NCBI GenBank assembly: GCA_002690375.1 | Contig: NZEH01000017.1 | Location: 2,647-9,062, forward strand | Direction: 5' to 3' | DNA from: Dehalococcoidales bacterium | GTDB taxonomy: Bacteria; Chloroflexota; Dehalococcoidia; Dehalococcoidales; ARS1013 | Length of the DNA: 6,416 nucleotides | Shown here: in pieces, positions 1 through 5,574 of the stretch | How positions within the stretch are numbered: position 1 is the first letter of the stretch | Layout of the letters: the number at the start of each line of letters is the position of its first letter | The notes under the pieces: generated by a model | Database searches by the model: none | What the model saw: the letters and a program-made list of their open reading frames with translations, nothing else | What the model was told of the DNA's origin: nothing | Program-made: the position numbers and the translations under genes

Positions 1-282
1 GCTTTTGTCATTGATGCTAACGGTAGGCTCGAAGGAATCACAACAATGGAGCGAGCAGAGGAATCGGTGAAGAAAGGGGTGACACAGCTAAAGGATATAG
101 TTCAGACCGATATGGCAAGCGTTCCGGCAAGTACCCGGCTAGACGATTGCTTGTCCTTAGTAGCTGAGGATGACGTACCATTAGCAATATTAGGTGAAGA
201 AAAACGCTTGCTGGGAATAGTCACCAGGCCGGTACTAATCGAGGCTATGCAATTGGGTAGCAGCCACAATAACGAACAGTGA
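1..282 (+). CDS. proV: Glycine betaine/proline ABC transporter ATP-binding protein, C-terminal CBS part (5' end outside window)
   Basis: This frame is open from the first base to the TGA at 280-282 and gives the last 93 residues of a longer protein. It contains the end of one CBS motif (AFVIDANGRLEGIT, residues 1-14) and a second, complete CBS-like unit (about residues 32-85, ending LLGIVTRPVLIEAM). Tandem CBS modules at the C terminus are typical of the ProV/OpuAA ATPases of betaine importers, where they take part in sensing ionic strength or regulatory nucleotides. The Walker motifs and ABC signature would lie upstream of the window. ProW follows after 78 bases on the same strand and ProX after that, which is the classical proVWX order. 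The assignment rests on the CBS pattern plus this context; the CBS fragment alone would not distinguish ProV from other CBS proteins. Confidence 0.88.
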   Translation, partial: AFVIDANGRLEGITTMERAEESVKKGVTQLKDIVQTDMASVPASTRLDDCLSLVAEDDVPLAILGEEKRLLGIVTRPVLIEAMQLGSSHNNEQ

Positions 283-311
283 TGCCTGAAATAGTGGCAT
301 TTTCGAAATGC
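282..311 (+). other. Two overlapping small hairpins in the proV-proW gap
   Basis: Just after the proV stop codon, ATGCC (282-286) can pair with GGCAT (296-300), and the second arm is followed by TTT. The same GGCAT region can instead form GCATTT (297-302) with AAATGC (306-311) around a 3-base loop. The two structures exclude each other. They could slow or partly terminate transcription, or protect the proV mRNA end, but the stems are only 5-6 bp and may be coincidental. Confidence 0.25.
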
Positions 312-360
312 GCGACTGACAACCCATTGCATATAAGTTCTGTGAGGTATTGACACACGA

Positions 361-1359
361 ATGCAAAAAAAAGGTAGACTCGTCATATCATCCACTGCGG
401 TGAAAATCGCTATCAGCGTGGTGGTGCTGGTTGTCCTGATACTGACGGTGATCGCTCTCTACGCCAACGTACCGGCTGATGGCAAGCCCGGCGCCGCTAT
501 TGATTACCCTAAGGAATGGGACTTTCGGTGGGAGGCGATCGTATGGATAGACGACATAGTGGAGTGGGTGGTGATAAACTGGAGCCCTTTCTTTGAGGGC
601 ATCAGGAGTGGAGTGCTGTTTATTCTACTGCCCTTCCGGGATTTCCTCCAGTGGCTCCCCTGGTGGCTGGTGGTTGCTGGCACCGGGTTACTCGCCTGGC
701 GAGTAGTTGGTAAGAAGTTTGGCGTGATAGCTCTGCTGTTCCTAGTTTTTATGGCTCTTATGGGGCTGATTGATCTGCTCATGCTGACACTGGCTATCAC
801 CCTGACGGCAACTTTGCTCTGTGTGCTCATGGGAATTCCTATGGGGGTTGCCGCTGCCAAAAGTAACCGCTTTGACGAGCTGTTGCGGCCGGTGCTGGAC
901 GGCATGCAGACCATGCCCAGCTTTGTCTATCTCATTCCGGCGATAATGCTCTTCGGGCTGGGGATGACGCCGGCGGTGGTGGCTACTGTTATCTATTCCA
1001 TCCCACCCATCATCCGCTTCACCAACTTGGGGATACGACAGGTGGATACCTCGGTTGTGGAGGCATCCAAATCTTTTGGCGCTACGCCTTGGCAATTGCT
1101 AACCAAAATCCAGATCCCTCTGGCACTGCCCACCATCCTAGCCGGTATGAACCAGACGGTGATGATGGCTCTGGCTATGGTGGTTATTGCCTCCTTGATT
1201 GGCGCTCAAGGACTGGGAGCAGAGGTTTGGACAGGTATCCAACGGCTGGAGGTAGGTAGGGGCATCATCGCTGGCACCAGTATTGTCTTTACCGCAATCA
1301 TCCTAGACCGTATCAGCCAGGCATTTGGCAGAAGATGGGAGACCGGAGCTATTACATAG
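361..1359 (+). CDS. proW: Glycine betaine/proline ABC transporter permease
   Basis: This 332-residue inner-membrane permease would form the channel of a ProU/OpuA-type importer and couple to the ProV ATPase. A first hydrophobic helix (about 16-35) is followed by a Trp- and Asp-rich segment without long hydrophobic stretches (37-98). The transport core then has hydrophobic segments near 99-116, 120-138, 140-166, 187-211, 256-281 and 302-318. The EAA loop that docks on the ATPase is clear: E234-A235-S236, G240 and I250-Q-I-P253 match the EAA-x3-G-x9-I-x-L-P pattern. The core motif ALAMVVIASLIGAQGLG (270-286) is typical of ProW. The ATG at 361 is the only ordinary start after an in-frame TGA at 343-345. 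The ribosome site is poor: GAGG at 344-347 lies 13 bases away, suggesting coupling to upstream translation or low initiation. Substrate (betaine, proline, choline or carnitine) cannot be read from the permease. Confidence 0.95.
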   Translation: MQKKGRLVISSTAVKIAISVVVLVVLILTVIALYANVPADGKPGAAIDYPKEWDFRWEAIVWIDDIVEWVVINWSPFFEGIRSGVLFILLPFRDFLQWLPWWLVVAGTGLLAWRVVGKKFGVIALLFLVFMALMGLIDLLMLTLAITLTATLLCVLMGIPMGVAAAKSNRFDELLRPVLDGMQTMPSFVYLIPAIMLFGLGMTPAVVATVIYSIPPIIRFTNLGIRQVDTSVVEASKSFGATPWQLLTKIQIPLALPTILAGMNQTVMMALAMVVIASLIGAQGLGAEVWTGIQRLEVGRGIIAGTSIVFTAIILDRISQAFGRRWETGAIT

Positions 1360-1363
1360 AGTG

Positions 1364-1390
1364 CTAATTGGGGCGTTCAGTGCCCCTTAG
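1364..1390 (+). other. Stem-loop after proW
   Basis: Five bases after the proW stop, CTAA (1364-1367) and GGGGC (1370-1374) pair with GCCCC (1382-1386) and TTAG (1387-1390). The result is a 9-bp stem with a TT bulge and a 7-base loop. The downstream sequence is A-rich, not T-rich, so it is not a standard Rho-independent terminator. It could stabilise the 3' end of a proVW transcript or separate proW and proX expression levels. Confidence 0.45.
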
Positions 1391-1413
1391 AAAAAACGAA
1401 AAGGAGGCGAAAA

Positions 1414-1422
1414 TGATATAAT
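1414..1422 (+). promoter_or_regulatory. Extended -10 promoter candidate for proX
   Basis: TGATATAAT matches the extended -10 consensus (TGnTATAAT) exactly, lies in an A-rich stretch, and would start transcription near 1429, about 75 bases before the proX start codon. No convincing -35 box is present at the expected distance, which extended -10 promoters often tolerate. A separate promoter would allow the binding protein to be made in excess over the membrane parts. Confidence 0.45.
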
Positions 1423-1490
1423 TGATAGCTTAATCATTTTCACCGGCGAAGAATTTGGCGTCGGAAAATATGAAACAAACCAAGAAAAAA

Positions 1491-1498
1491 AAGGAGGT
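1491..1498 (+). promoter_or_regulatory. Strong ribosome binding site that fixes the proX TTG start
   Basis: AAGGAGGT is a full anti-16S match, 6 bases before the TTG at 1505. No ATG or GTG occurs in this frame between the upstream stop (1388-1390) and 1505, so the TTG is the best start. Confidence 0.85.
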
Positions 1499-1504
1499 CT
1501 TAAC

Positions 1505-2554
1505 TTGAACAATCTCAAATTTAAGCGGAAACGGTGGCTATCGCTGTCACTAGCACTGGTGATGGTGGTCATACTGACTGGTAGCTGCTTCGGAGGAGGA
1601 GGAGAAGAAGCAAAACCCATTATCAAAACGGTTCAAACAGACTATGAGACTCAATGGCTCTCTAACGCCATGCTCAAAATTATCATCGAGGAAGGCTATG
1701 GCTATCCGGTGGAAGATATTTCGGTGAGTGTACCCGTTGGCCAGGTCTCCTTGGCCGATGGCGACATTGATATCTGGTATGACCTGTGGTGGTGGTACTA
1801 CCTTCCTTGGTATGAACCAGCACTAGCCAACGGGGAGATCGAAGATGTTGGCATAAGTATGGAACCGGCCCCCTCGTTCTGGACCATACCCCAGTGGGTT
1901 CATGAGGAATACAATATCAATACTGTGGAGGACATGAAGGACAACTGGGAGCTGTTCCAAGACCCGGAGGACCCCAGCAAAGGGTTGTTCATCAACTGCC
2001 CCATCGGCTGGCAATGCCAGCAAATCAACAGCATAAAAATGGAGGCTTACGGGCTGACCGACTACTATAACATCATAGAACCTTCTGCCGGAGCTCTGGA
2101 AGCAGCCATGGCTGGAGCGCAGATAAAGGGCGAACCGGTCTTCGGCTACTACTGGGCACCCACCGCCCTTATGGGGATGTACGACTGGTATATCCTGGAA
2201 GAGCCAAAGTTCAACGCTGAAGTCTGGGACGTGGTTCTAGCTGCCGTTGATGACGACAGCATGCGACCGATTAATGACGCCTGTGCTTACGAAGCTGTGT
2301 CCCCAACTGTCGGTATCTGGTCAGGCCTTCGTGACATTGCACCTGACGTGGTTACCATGCTGGAAAAGATGGTCATAGGTCTAGAACAAGTCAACCAGAC
2401 TGCCGCCTGGGTCAAGCAAAACGAAATAGAGAACTGGGAGATGGCCGCTATCTGGTATATGAGGGAATACGAGGACCGTTGGACGACTTGGGTTACTGAT
2501 GAGGCCTATACGAAGATCAAGAATTTTGTTGATGAATATGGCCCAGTAACATAG
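1505..2554 (+). CDS. proX: Glycine betaine/proline ABC transporter substrate-binding lipoprotein
   Basis: This 349-residue binding protein would capture the quaternary amine outside the membrane and deliver it to ProW. A basic N terminus (KFKRKR), a hydrophobic stretch (12-24) and LTGSC ending at C28 form a lipoprotein-type signal with a slightly irregular lipobox; a Gly/Glu linker follows. The mature part is an OpuAC/ProX domain. CPIGWQC (165-171) reproduces the spaced cysteine pair with a Trp between them known as a disulfide loop in E. coli ProX. W169 and W217 (in YYWAP) keep the 48-residue spacing of the E. coli ligand-cage Trp140 and Trp188. The third cage Trp is probably among W95-W97. 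The protein is strikingly Trp-rich (20 residues), including a WWWYY run at 95-99. The start is TTG with a perfect Shine-Dalgarno. It lies 145 bases after proW, with its own promoter candidate in the gap. Betaine or proline betaine is the likely ligand, by family. Confidence 0.93.
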   Translation: MNNLKFKRKRWLSLSLALVMVVILTGSCFGGGGEEAKPIIKTVQTDYETQWLSNAMLKIIIEEGYGYPVEDISVSVPVGQVSLADGDIDIWYDLWWWYYLPWYEPALANGEIEDVGISMEPAPSFWTIPQWVHEEYNINTVEDMKDNWELFQDPEDPSKGLFINCPIGWQCQQINSIKMEAYGLTDYYNIIEPSAGALEAAMAGAQIKGEPVFGYYWAPTALMGMYDWYILEEPKFNAEVWDVVLAAVDDDSMRPINDACAYEAVSPTVGIWSGLRDIAPDVVTMLEKMVIGLEQVNQTAAWVKQNEIENWEMAAIWYMREYEDRWTTWVTDEAYTKIKNFVDEYGPVT

Positions 2555-2562
2555 TCTCAATT

Positions 2563-2597
2563 TTAGCACTTCCTCCTCTTGTTGCCCTAGGTGCTAA
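2563..2597 (+). other. Stem-loop 8 bases after the proX stop
   Basis: TTAGCACTT (2563-2571) and AGGTGCTAA (2589-2597) form a 9-bp inverted repeat with one G-T pair and a 17-base loop. The arms resemble the HrcA/CIRCE half-sites (TTAGCACTC and GAGTGCTAA), but CIRCE has a 9-base spacer, and no promoter or heat-shock gene is adjacent. It is more likely an mRNA 3'-end structure. Confidence 0.4.
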
Positions 2598-2620
2598 TGG
2601 TAGCGTTGGTATGACTGATT

Positions 2621-2654
2621 GCTTTGCCCGCCATGAACACATGGCGGGCAAAGC
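2621..2654 (+). terminator. Strong hairpin, probable transcription terminator of the proVWX operon
   Basis: GCTTTGCCCGCCAT (2621-2634) pairs perfectly with ATGGCGGGCAAAGC (2641-2654) around a 6-base loop, giving a 14-bp GC-rich stem. The tail on the plus strand is only CTGTTTA, so the U-tract is weak. The minus-strand side (AATCAGTC) has none, so it would work poorly for the convergent phosphatase gene. It may block 3' exonucleases as well as, or instead of, terminating. Confidence 0.5.
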
Positions 2655-2660
2655 CTGTTT

Positions 2661-2893
2661 ATGCCAGCATTGATGGTGCTAATCGGAGATTTGGTCTCTA
2701 TGATTTTGCCATGATAGCACTAGCCATGGTAGTCGTTGCTTCCATGGTTGAGACGACGGGCCTAGGGATAGAAATGTTCCTAGTCCTCATACACCTTGAG
2801 GTGAGGCGCAGCTTTACCGCTGGGAGCAGCATCACCTTTCTGTCAATAATCATTGACCGCATAACACATGCCATAGCCGCCAGACAGCAGTAC
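2661..2893 (+). pseudogene. Decayed C-terminal fragment of a second ProW-type permease
   Basis: The plus-strand frame from about 2675 reads a clear ProW C terminus: AMIALAMVVVASM, TTGLG, then HLEVRRSFTAGSSI and IIIDRITHAIA. These line up with ALAMVVIASLIGAQGLG, RLEVGRGIIAGTSI and IILDRISQAFG in the intact ProW upstream. The first codons of the homology (MPALM, 2661-2675, like the usual LPxxMAG) lie in a different frame, and about six extra residues (around GLYDF) sit before the conserved block. This indicates a frameshift and local damage. Nothing of the N-terminal three quarters is present, including the EAA loop. The open frame can be extended back to a TTG at 2624 inside the hairpin and forward to 2983, but that 119-residue product would lack a transporter core and its tail overlaps the phosphatase gene. 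Divergence from the intact copy is large, so it is not a recent duplicate. Confidence 0.72.
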
Positions 2894-2916
2894 ACGGTAG
2901 AAGAACTTAGGCTCAA

Positions 2917-3795
2917 TTATAATCCGGTCAGCTCCTTTATCGCTTCAACCCATCCCTGGGGACCAATTCCATTGACTCTATAGAGATGAGGCAGTTCTAT
3001 TTTCTCCCAGTAGCCACCCGGTTTTTGCACCAACACTGGGACATCAACCTCGGCTAACATCGGCACATCATTAAAACTATCACCAATACCAATAGTTTTA
3101 ATCCTGCCCAGTTTTTGGTTAAATAACCCGATGAGAATCTTGGCTGCCGCACCCTTATTACTGCCACCACCGACACTGTAGAATCTGCCTCCCCGAGACC
3201 ATTTAAGTCCAGACTCCTCTATTTTGCTTAAAATCAGCCTGATTTCTGGATCAGAACCGGTAAGATTTAGCGTCTCCCCATACTCACGCTTCTTAGCCAG
3301 CTTGGCTTGAGCCAAATTCAAACCAGTGAGCTCGGCTATCTGAGCGGTATCCATGTCGCCAAAGCCATAAATAGCCATGTTATTCTTCTCTCTTATTTCC
3401 TTAAATATCCGTCGTATCTCCCGATAGGGTATGCCCAGCTCTATAACCTGGTAGCCACTAGTTACCCGGTGATATTTGTAAGAGAAGGGGAAATAACCAT
3501 TACTTATAAATATAGCTCCGCCATCCTCAACTATAAACGGAGCAGCAATGCCGAGTTTTTTTCGATATACCTCTTGTTCAACTTGAGTCTTTGAGGAACA
3601 AAAAACAATGGTTATCCCTGCCTTATTTAAGCTAGCCACCAAAGGCATCACCACTTCACAAGAATAGGTATGGTGGTCAAGCAGGGTTCCATCTAGGTCG
3701 GTAAAAATTACTATGTTGGCCTTTGGTGGGTTACCTAGGTTGGTGACATGATAAATGGGTAGGCTCATCCATACTCCATAGCAAGCATCTCGCAC
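2917..3795 (-). CDS. mpgP: Mannosyl-3-phosphoglycerate phosphatase family protein (HAD superfamily)
   Basis: This cytoplasmic HAD-IIB phosphatase of 292 residues probably converts mannosyl-3-phosphoglycerate to the compatible solute mannosylglycerate. The HAD motifs are complete: DLDGT (nucleophile D33, acid/base D35), FCSSK with S67, K214 in GSNKG, and GIGDSFND with D239 and D243. Residues of about 90-200 form the C2-type cap; VEDGGAIFI (89-97), KKREYGETL (168-176) and the C-terminal GPQGW (278-282) are typical of this subfamily. The GTG at 3795 has AAAGG 4 bases upstream. The ATG at residue 10 (3768) has GGAG at a better 5-base spacing and is an equally good start. It lies 189 bases downstream of the isomerase gene on the same strand and faces the transporter operon. 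No partner synthase is visible. The substrate could instead be glucosyl-3-phosphoglycerate or another sugar phosphate. Confidence 0.85.
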   Translation of the reverse strand: MRDACYGVWMSLPIYHVTNLGNPPKANIVIFTDLDGTLLDHHTYSCEVVMPLVASLNKAGITIVFCSSKTQVEQEVYRKKLGIAAPFIVEDGGAIFISNGYFPFSYKYHRVTSGYQVIELGIPYREIRRIFKEIREKNNMAIYGFGDMDTAQIAELTGLNLAQAKLAKKREYGETLNLTGSDPEIRLILSKIEESGLKWSRGGRFYSVGGGSNKGAAAKILIGLFNQKLGRIKTIGIGDSFNDVPMLAEVDVPVLVQKPGGYWEKIELPHLYRVNGIGPQGWVEAIKELTGL

Positions 3796-3833
3796 ATGGC
3801 CTTTCTCTGCTCATGGCGAAATGAATGCATTGT

Positions 3834-3863
3834 ATTATAAACCATCAGGCGGCAAAAAGTCAT
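3834..3863 (-). promoter_or_regulatory. Promoter candidate for the phosphatase gene
   Basis: On the minus strand TATAAT (3839 to 3834) is a perfect -10 box, with ATGACT (3863 to 3858; four of six match TTGACA) 18 bases upstream. Transcription would start near 3827, about 30 bases before the GTG and 60 before the alternative ATG. This suggests expression not wholly dependent on the upstream isomerase gene. The rest of the 3796-3984 gap shows no other feature. Confidence 0.5.
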
Positions 3864-3984
3864 TAGTCAATCACCATTTCTGTGCTATTTAGTGGATAGA
3901 TGCAGAAAGCTATTTAAGCCAGCGGAAGGGAGATTCTTGCCATCTCACATATTTGTCTATCTGCTTTATAAGAGTTTCTTTACC

Positions 3985-5076
3985 TTAGTCACTTGCAGCC
4001 GCAAACTGAGCCAGATATCTCTTAACGAAGTCTATATGTTCCATCGGCGTTGGATCAATGCTATTTAATATCGCTAGGTAGAAGCTGAGATAATCCCCCA
4101 GAAAAACTAGGCTCAGCATCTGAGCTAGGGCACTTGTCCCTGGAGCTTCCACAAAGTCATGACTGATACCGGCTTTAGCCAATAGCTTGGCTGTAGCCTC
4201 ATAGTGAAGTAGGCTCCGGGGATGAAGCAAGGGGGACCGCAACAAAAGGACAAATATACCTTCCTTTGCCTCAGATGGGAACTTATAACCCAGCACTGAA
4301 TTATGATTCAGTTCAGGGAAAAGTTCAAAGAAGGCCCATGTCTTGCTGTTTTCATTAAACTGTGTTTTCCAGCGCTGAGCTACACCTCCGAGTATGCCAG
4401 CGCCATAAATTACGGCTACGTGTCCCCACACTTTAGTCGCCAATTGCTTTGCTGGATTAGAAACAAGTGGGGTGATTTCACTAAAATCTCTAGATAGCTT
4501 TCTTAAAATCTTAAGCGCCTCTCCCAAATTTACTGATTTGTCTCTAAGCAGACCAAGTGTTTGGAAAATGCCGACTAAGGGAATGAAATTGTGAGGGAAA
4601 GCCGCTCTAGGAGGTGCCTTATAATCTATAACAAAAGCAGGGATGCCTTCCTTTTCAGCTAGCTCTTTAAGCCTACCACCTGTAGTGAGCACAAGCTTCT
4701 TAGCCGGGGTTTTTAGTGACTCAGTAAAGGCAGAGAGAGTTTCCTCGGTATTCCCGGAGTAACTTGAGGCAATGACCAAGGTTCTATCATCCACGAACGG
4801 CGGCAGGCCATAATCTCGATGCATCCAGACGGGCACTTTGCTTTCAGCTAAAGCGAGACGGCGTACTATGTCACCTCCAATAGCAGAACCGCCCATTCCT
4901 AGGATAATAACCTTATCTACCTTAGAATATTCTCGGGGCAGCTCAAACTTCCCAACTTTTTGCCACGCCCGCTGGCATTGCTCAGAGAACTCATGTAAAT
5001 GGTTGAGCATCCCTGCTCTATCAATTTGTCGGTAAATTAGAGGATTATCCAAATTAACCATCGTCAAGCCTGCCAT
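3985..5076 (-). CDS. Bifunctional phosphoglucose/phosphomannose isomerase
   Basis: This cytoplasmic SIS-domain enzyme of 363 residues interconverts fructose-6-phosphate with glucose-6-phosphate and mannose-6-phosphate. The N-terminal SIS fold shows GMGGSAIGGD (60-69) and the phosphate-binding SSYSGNTEET (104-113). The C-terminal half has QFNENSK (239-245) and ELNHNSVLG (255-263). E242 and H258 keep the 16-residue spacing of the catalytic Glu203/His219 of the Pyrobaculum enzyme, and K352 near the C terminus is the likely catalytic Lys. DPTPM (341-345) precedes it. The length is near the upper end for the family. Start choice is open: the ATG at 5076 has GAAGGGG only one base away, while the ATG at residue 6 (5061) has GCAGG at a normal distance and begins where family homology does. 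By making mannose-6-phosphate it could feed GDP-mannose and mannosylglycerate synthesis with the neighbouring phosphatase. Confidence 0.93.
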   Translation of the reverse strand: MAGLTMVNLDNPLIYRQIDRAGMLNHLHEFSEQCQRAWQKVGKFELPREYSKVDKVIILGMGGSAIGGDIVRRLALAESKVPVWMHRDYGLPPFVDDRTLVIASSYSGNTEETLSAFTESLKTPAKKLVLTTGGRLKELAEKEGIPAFVIDYKAPPRAAFPHNFIPLVGIFQTLGLLRDKSVNLGEALKILRKLSRDFSEITPLVSNPAKQLATKVWGHVAVIYGAGILGGVAQRWKTQFNENSKTWAFFELFPELNHNSVLGYKFPSEAKEGIFVLLLRSPLLHPRSLLHYEATAKLLAKAGISHDFVEAPGTSALAQMLSLVFLGDYLSFYLAILNSIDPTPMEHIDFVKRYLAQFAAASD

Positions 5077-5141
5077 ACCCCTTCAACAACAATTCCAGTT
5101 TCCTCATTCGGGAAAATCTACGGTTTCAACTCTATCTCCCT

Positions 5142-5150
5142 ATTATAGCA
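5142..5150 (-). promoter_or_regulatory. Extended -10 promoter candidate for the isomerase gene
   Basis: On the minus strand TGCTATAAT (5150 to 5142) matches the extended -10 consensus exactly. No good -35 box is seen. Transcription would start near 5135 and leave a leader of about 60 bases before the isomerase start. Confidence 0.5.
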
Positions 5151-5457
5151 CTTTGCTTGTCTTAATGATGCTGCCTATCAGGCTACCGTTAAGAAAAGCG
5201 TGCTGGCTCTTCCGTATCGGTCTGGTTGGTATTTGATTACAGGATATAATCAGGATAGTGATTTCGTTTGCTGCCGGATATTATGCATTAGAATCTAGTC
5301 TATGTCATATTCTCGCTATAATATGGCCTATTTGCCTGTATATATCTGAACCAGGTGGGATGAAGAACTAGATCTACTAAAATATAAGCCTGCGGGGTAG
5401 GCTATGTCCTTCACGCCATCATTGTTTAATAACTACTTTTGGCAAACAGCGTCCTCA
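5151..5457. other. AT-rich intergenic stretch without a recognisable gene
   Basis: This stretch separates the divergent isomerase and CPBP genes. I see no tRNA, no convincing coding frame and no long repeat. Isolated TATAAT words occur at 5245-5250 and 5317-5322 on the plus strand without -35 partners. A small inverted repeat, AGCCT (5387-5391) with AGGCT (5399-5403), has a TATATTTT tail when read on the minus strand, but no minus-strand gene lies upstream of it within the window. Confidence 0.5.
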
Positions 5458-5486
5458 TTGACATCTGGAACCGAATAAATTATCAT
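5458..5486 (+). promoter_or_regulatory. Sigma70-type promoter of the CPBP protease gene
   Basis: TTGACA (5458-5463), exactly 17 bases, then TATCAT (5481-5486) match the consensus at 11 of 12 positions. Transcription would begin near 5493, leaving a leader of about 80 bases. A 10-base palindrome, CTAAGCTTAG (5546-5555), lies in that leader and could be a protein or RNA control site, although this is speculative. Confidence 0.7.
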
Positions 5487-5574
5487 TTACTCATACTTAA
5501 AAAGAAAATACTGTGAGCAAGGTTTAAGAGCAACCGGGGGTGTGCCTAAGCTTAGAATCACATACAGGAAATAA

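Noticed and set aside
504..1095. Two long minus-strand open frames opposite proW
   Set aside because: Their Ser/Arg/His-rich translations are typical of antisense readings of a membrane protein gene, and proW is strongly supported on the other strand.
2381..2569. Minus-strand frame with a GTG start preceded by AGGAGG
   Set aside because: It runs antisense through the end of proX, has no recognisable domain, and the purine-rich stretch is the complement of a pyrimidine run (CCTCCTCTT) in the post-proX hairpin loop.
2563..2597. CIRCE (HrcA) operator
   Set aside because: The arms are similar to CIRCE half-sites, but the spacer is 17 bases instead of 9, two arm positions differ, and it lies after a transporter gene with no chaperone gene near.
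2624..2983. Possible intact 119-residue membrane protein gene starting with TTG at 2624
   Set aside because: The start lies within the hairpin stem with no ribosome site, only the central part resembles ProW, the beginning of the homology is in another frame, and the tail overlaps the well-supported phosphatase gene. A relic explains it better.
3307..3594. Plus-strand frame opposite the phosphatase gene
   Set aside because: It has no domain and no ribosome site, and the phosphatase on the minus strand has all its catalytic motifs.
5160..5290. Short minus-strand frame (about 45 codons) upstream of the isomerase promoter
   Set aside because: It has no start signal and no recognisable homology, and its end overlaps the promoter.
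5245..5322. Additional plus-strand promoters at TATAAT words (5245 and 5317)
   Set aside because: Neither has a -35 box at proper spacing or an extended TG, and no gene starts nearby. The AT-rich context makes chance occurrence likely.
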